This document shows positions 7,090 through 10,135 of a stretch of 10,135 nucleotides of DNA, piece by piece. The stretch comes from Deltaproteobacteria bacterium. GTDB taxonomy: Bacteria; UBA10199; SBBF01. The stretch lies in assembly GCA_016207765.1 (NCBI GenBank), contig JACQOY010000240.1, positions 1-10,135 of the forward strand. Direction: 5' to 3'. The translations under genes were made by a program, and so were the position numbers. Numbering within the stretch: position 1 is the stretch's first letter; every line of letters begins with the position of its first letter. The notes below the pieces were generated by a model. That model saw only the letters and a program-made list of their open reading frames with translations, had not been told where the DNA came from and ran no database searches.

Positions 7090-7186
7090 GATGTTGAGCC
7101 TCTACGACGAAAAGTGAGGCATGTCAAAGCCCGAAAAATCGGCGAATGGCATTTACTTTTGATTGTTTTGGTATTAGGTGCAAACA
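7090..7186. promoter_or_regulatory. divergent intergenic region between secreted protein and desaturase
   Basis: About 97 bases hold the 5' ends of two divergent genes, so promoters for both should be here or overlap the genes. On the minus strand TTGACA occurs (plus-strand 7122-7127), but the hexamer 17 bases on is TAGAGG, a poor -10 that overlaps the ribosome binding site. On the plus strand TAGGTG at 7175-7180 is a plausible ribosome binding site for ATG 7187. A four-pair hairpin CCGA/TCGG at 7131-7142 is probably chance. Confidence 0.4.
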
Positions 7187-8320
7187 ATGAAGACATCTCG
7201 AACACCAAACAACTGGACTAACATCCTCTTTTTCAGCCTCACGCCGCTTCTCGCCATCGCCGGCATTTACTGGCTTTATGCGAGCGGCAGGGGAGTTCCT
7301 GCGGCCACATGGGTATTGACCGCCATCGGGCTATACGCAACCGGTCTGGGAATCACCTCCGGCTATCACCGGCTCTTTGCGCACAAAACCTATGACGCCC
7401 CCTGGCCCATCCGGCTCTTCTTTCTGGTCATTACCAGCGGCTCATTCGAAGGCTCGGCACTCGAGTGGTCGTCCGATCACCGCACTCACCACCGCTTCGT
7501 CGATACCGACAAAGATCCCTATAATATCAAGGCAGGTTTTTGGTTCGCCCATATTGGCTGGCTTTTCAAGCGACCGAGCCCCCCCTTGCTCTATGACAAT
7601 GTGACCGATCTTCTCCGCGATCCGCTCATTCGGTTTCAACATCGATACTACATTCCACTGGCCATTCTGGTCAGTTTTGGGATCCCTACACTGATCGCTT
7701 CGTTGTGGGGCGACCCTTGGGGCGGATTTTTTGTCGCCGGCGTCACCCGCATGGTGTTCAATCATCACGCCACCTTTTGCATCAATTCCGTCTGCCATTA
7801 TCTTGGAACACAACCTTATTCCGACCGCCATACGGGCCGCGACAGCTGGATCACCGCCATTTTTACCTACGGTGAGGGTTACCACAACTATCACCATGAA
7901 TTCCCGGGGGATTACCGAAACGGCATCCGCGCCTGGCACTGGGACCCAGGCAAGTGGCTCATCTATGGTTTGAAAAAAGTCGGACTGGCCCGAAATTTAA
8001 AAAAGGTGCAACCCGATCGTATTTTTCAGGCCCGGCTGGAAATGGATGAAAAAAAGTTGGTGCAAAAGCTGGCAACACATCCCGGTTTGGCAAAAATCGA
8101 CTGGCACCATCTCGTCTCGAAGAACCGCCAGCGTTTGATTGACGCCCATGCCCACTTCCTGAAACTGAAACAGGACTACAAGAGGCTGAAAAGCGAGAAA
8201 ATGGATTATGTGGCCGATCAGATGGAAAAAGTACACGCCGAAATCCAGAAGGCGCGGGAAAATTTCGAACGCTCGTTGACTGAGTGGCGGATGCTCCTGA
8301 GAAATCCCGTTGTCGCTTAG
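7187..8320 (+). CDS. membrane fatty-acid desaturase (acyl-CoA delta-9 type)
   Basis: Di-iron membrane desaturase introducing a double bond into fatty acyl chains, probably delta-9, needing an electron donor not encoded here. The three His boxes are present: HRLFAH (from His61), HRTHH (98-102) and HNYHH (233-237, in GEGYHNYHHEFP). NSVCHYLG, a further conserved block in this family, is also visible. Hydrophobic segments lie near the N-terminus (ILFFSLTPLLAIAGIYWLYA; VLTAIGLYATGLGI) and between boxes two and three. After the catalytic core, the last 110 or so residues are charged and helical (KLKQDYKRLKSEKMDYVADQ), predicted coiled coil, a tail absent from minimal bacterial enzymes. ATG 7187 is preferred because TAGGTG lies upstream; GTG 7178 would add three residues. 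It would adjust membrane fluidity, for example with temperature. Acyl-lipid rather than acyl-CoA substrates cannot be excluded. Confidence 0.95.
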   Translation: MKTSRTPNNWTNILFFSLTPLLAIAGIYWLYASGRGVPAATWVLTAIGLYATGLGITSGYHRLFAHKTYDAPWPIRLFFLVITSGSFEGSALEWSSDHRTHHRFVDTDKDPYNIKAGFWFAHIGWLFKRPSPPLLYDNVTDLLRDPLIRFQHRYYIPLAILVSFGIPTLIASLWGDPWGGFFVAGVTRMVFNHHATFCINSVCHYLGTQPYSDRHTGRDSWITAIFTYGEGYHNYHHEFPGDYRNGIRAWHWDPGKWLIYGLKKVGLARNLKKVQPDRIFQARLEMDEKKLVQKLATHPGLAKIDWHHLVSKNRQRLIDAHAHFLKLKQDYKRLKSEKMDYVADQMEKVHAEIQKARENFERSLTEWRMLLRNPVVA

Positions 8321-8338
8321 GGGCACTTCATCTCGTCA

Positions 8339-9592
8339 TTAAATCGTTTTCTCATACCCCAATCCGTCAAGATAAAAAAAATCGGATTTCGCCGTTGAAA
8401 ACTCCGACCGGCAACGAGGGCACTCCATAATGTTTTTCTCCAAGATGACATTGGCCATAGTTGAAATCTCGCCTTGAATCGGCGAATCAAAAACATTTTC
8501 GCATTTTTTGCAACGCACTAAAAGCAGGCGGCAAATAATACGGTGGAAAGTCAGCAACGCATGGACAATAATCCCGGCCAACTCCTCTACAGAATACTTT
8601 TCCAAAGCTCCCAGCGCCGTTCCGTACGGTGGCGCAAGAGGGATCGAATGATCTGCAAGCACGGGGAAATAATCGATTTGAAATTGCTGCAAAGCCGCTT
8701 TTGCAATGATCTCGTTTGGGTTCATTTCAAGTTTCAGGATCAGATGAAACAGCCCGGTCAACAGCCTGTTGATTTGGATCCAATTGATCATCCCCAGATC
8801 ATAGTCCGGATGAACCTTCGGAAAGGGAACGTCTTTCGCAATCCAGGTGGTCATTAAAGCCCGTTTTTTCTTGATCTCACCAATCGGTTCGATGAGCCCT
8901 CCCTCTTCAAAATCCTTCTCAATCCTGTGGATAGTCGAGAGATGACAAGAGAGCCGCTCCGCCAAACGGACTGAGGTTAAAAAATCGATCTCCCGTTTCG
9001 TCGGGCAATGATGCGCAACGGATAACAAATAGAGAATATCCGCCCGGATGACGGCTCCATACGCATAACGATACCTCATGAGCGGATTCTTGCTTAAAAT
9101 GAGATGGTGGTCCTGCAATTTATGAGATGGCTCCAAATGATCATAGAGAATACCCCATTTGGAGAGCACAGAATCTCGGACACGCCATTTTCCTGCAGGG
9201 GCATGGATCAACAAGGGGGTCTCTTTCCACGAAGTGGACCGGCTTTTTTTGCATTTTTCAATAACCCCTCTCCATTGGAGAGAATCAATCTTCTCCAAAA
9301 GCCCTCCCAAAAATCGGGACGCCCATTCGTCGTTTGCATCGCGGATAAGTGTGGAAAGCCTCTCAGCATTCACCAAAGAACCGTAACGTTTAAGCCACCC
9401 CCATATTCCCTCGTAAAGCCGTCCATTCAACCGCGCTCCGTATCCGGAGACCATTAGTGCGGATTCGATATCAACCGAATAATGATTGACGCCGCCGGTT
9501 CCGTTGAAACCGATTCGGTTCCATTGAGCCCGGATAATATCCCCAATGTGGAGAAAAAGGATCTGGTTATACTTTTTTTGTAACTTCACCAT
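8339..9592 (-). CDS. winged-helix-like and zinc-ribbon protein, partner of the nucleotidyltransferase
   Basis: 417-residue uncharacterised protein. From ATG 9592 it begins MVKLQKKYNQILFLHIGDII, then an alpha-helical N-terminal region containing SALMVSGYGARLNGRLYEGIWGW. Residues about 201-253 look like a winged helix: a helix, then SVRLAERLSCHLSTIHRIEK as helix-turn-helix, then GGLIEPIGEIKKKRALMTTW as a wing. Near the C-terminus, Cys361/Cys364 (CKKC) and Cys391/Cys394 (CPRC) form a probable zinc ribbon with a 26-residue spacing. The frame is open upstream to 9673, but that part lies inside the nucleotidyltransferase gene, so ATG 9592 is chosen; it has only a weak GGG before it. The gene overlaps its upstream neighbour by 26 bases, indicating coupled translation. 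Likely a DNA-binding regulator or partner of the nucleotidyltransferase (inference). Base use appears more A+T-rich by eye than in the signalling genes, compatible with transfer but not proof. Confidence 0.8.
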   Translation of the reverse strand: MVKLQKKYNQILFLHIGDIIRAQWNRIGFNGTGGVNHYSVDIESALMVSGYGARLNGRLYEGIWGWLKRYGSLVNAERLSTLIRDANDEWASRFLGGLLEKIDSLQWRGVIEKCKKSRSTSWKETPLLIHAPAGKWRVRDSVLSKWGILYDHLEPSHKLQDHHLILSKNPLMRYRYAYGAVIRADILYLLSVAHHCPTKREIDFLTSVRLAERLSCHLSTIHRIEKDFEEGGLIEPIGEIKKKRALMTTWIAKDVPFPKVHPDYDLGMINWIQINRLLTGLFHLILKLEMNPNEIIAKAALQQFQIDYFPVLADHSIPLAPPYGTALGALEKYSVEELAGIIVHALLTFHRIICRLLLVRCKKCENVFDSPIQGEISTMANVILEKNIMECPRCRSEFSTAKSDFFYLDGLGYEKTI

Positions 9593-10121
9593 AGCCCAAT
9601 TGCGCAAACATGCTGATGAGTATCTGCTTGAATCCGTCCGACGGATCATGCGTTCGACACCACTTGCCCGCAAGAAACATCTCGTCCTGCGTGGGTTTTA
9701 AAGCCAACAGATCTTCCACATGATAGCCTCCCCGATCGGCAGAGGCATAGACCTTGAAAAAAATCTGATCGCGGCGGGAGGCAAAATAAACGGTGAGAGA
9801 CCTGCCAAATTTCGAAATCTCGGCACGTTCTTTAAACCCCCCTGGAAGCCCCATGGTTGTAATCTGATCGGGCCCCGAATTGATCCATTTCTCGGAAAGG
9901 CCATAGTTTCTAGCCACAATTTGAACTGCCTCAGTCAAGAGAGGGGGCCAAGGAACCGGAAAAAGAGTGTCGATATCTTTCGTCGTGCGATCGATCATGC
10001 CGGTTAAGATAAGGGCGGCACCTCCACAGATACCCAGATCAATCGGCGTTCCACCTAATTGCTCATACACTGCACCCAAGGCATTAAGAAATTTAAGTAG
10101 TTGATTTTTATTCATTTTCAT
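9567..10121 (-). CDS. nucleotidyltransferase-fold protein (AbiEii/DUF6036-like)
   Basis: 184-residue protein whose N-terminal part carries GICGGAALILTGMIDRTTKDIDTL, the pol-beta-type nucleotidyltransferase signature: a GG turn, a helix, then the DID metal-binding pair. The later block SRRDQIFFKVYASADR, HVEDLLALKPTQDE and THDPSDGF resembles the DUF6036-type relatives of AbiEii as I recall them; this is recall, not a search. A third catalytic carboxylate is not obvious on the strand LTVYFAS, so activity is uncertain. In AbiE-type systems the nucleotidyltransferase is the toxin and a winged-helix protein the antitoxin, but other nucleotidyltransferase-fold proteins in paired systems are antitoxins. 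It begins at ATG 10121 (alternative ATG 10115); only 14 bases of AT-rich upstream are visible and no ribosome binding site is seen. It precedes and overlaps the winged-helix gene by 26 bases. Confidence 0.85.
   Translation of the reverse strand: MKMNKNQLLKFLNALGAVYEQLGGTPIDLGICGGAALILTGMIDRTTKDIDTLFPVPWPPLLTEAVQIVARNYGLSEKWINSGPDQITTMGLPGGFKERAEISKFGRSLTVYFASRRDQIFFKVYASADRGGYHVEDLLALKPTQDEMFLAGKWCRTHDPSDGFKQILISMFAQLGYGEVTKKV
9573..9579 (-). other. A7 homopolymer in the gene overlap
   Basis: On the minus strand a run of seven A residues (CAAAAAAAG context) lies six to twelve bases before the end of the nucleotidyltransferase gene. The nucleotidyltransferase reads ACA AAA AAA GTA TAA; the partner reads TTA CAA AAA AAG TAT. 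Loss of one A, or gain of two, would join the first frame to the second and give a fusion protein. It may be a slippage site or just a chance run. Confidence 0.4.
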
Positions 10122-10135
10122 AAAAATAATTTTAA

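Noticed and set aside
9593..9673. N-terminal extension of the winged-helix/zinc-ribbon reading frame up to 9673
   Set aside because: It lies wholly inside the nucleotidyltransferase gene in another frame and reads as Arg/Ser-rich shadow sequence; ATG 9592 gives a natural start with a short overlap.

Overview
The window is compact bacterial chromosome: short intergenic gaps, ATGA overlaps, mixed ATG/GTG starts and moderately high G+C by eye. A NarL-type two-component system, an exported protein with the N-terminal domain common in collagen-like proteins of deltaproteobacteria-like lineages, a Ste24-type protease and a membrane desaturase together suggest a Gram-negative, deltaproteobacterium-like or related uncultured lineage. 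That placement is an inference; no rRNA, tRNA or ribosomal gene is present. No insertion sequence, CRISPR array or integrase was seen.

Layout. (1) 7-2985, plus strand, signalling cluster: a membrane histidine kinase with PAS, HisKA_3 and HATPase domains overlaps a NarL/FixJ response regulator (ATGA). After a 48-base gap with a possible hairpin come two overlapping, paralogous REC-only proteins. The kinase probably phosphorylates the NarL-type regulator; the two stand-alone receivers may act as phosphate sinks, competitors or protein-interaction outputs. (2) 3130-4955, plus strand: a small probable lipoprotein overlaps (ATGA) a secreted collagen-like protein with 81 consecutive Gly-X-Y-type triplets, one of them broken by a Gly to Ala change. 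(3) 5021-6274, plus strand: a Ste24/M48 integral-membrane zinc metalloprotease, preceded by a 10-base direct repeat with 21-base spacing. (4) 6268-7089, minus strand: a secreted protein with a small Cys-bounded domain and a long Pro/Ser/Thr tail; its stop overlaps the protease stop. (5) 7187-8320, plus strand: a membrane fatty-acid desaturase with three His boxes and a helical charged C-terminal extension. (6) 10121-8339, minus strand: a nucleotidyltransferase-like protein (GG...DID motif) whose end overlaps a 417-residue protein with a winged-helix-like segment and a C-terminal four-Cys zinc-ribbon-like motif.

The most intriguing unit is region 6. A nucleotidyltransferase-fold protein translationally overlaps a putative DNA-binding partner, recalling AbiE-type toxin-antitoxin pairs, but with a different gene order and a much larger partner carrying a zinc motif. 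An A7 tract lies in the overlap just before the first stop, and loss of one A would fuse the two reading frames. The collagen-like/lipoprotein pair and the paralogous REC pair are the other unusual arrangements.
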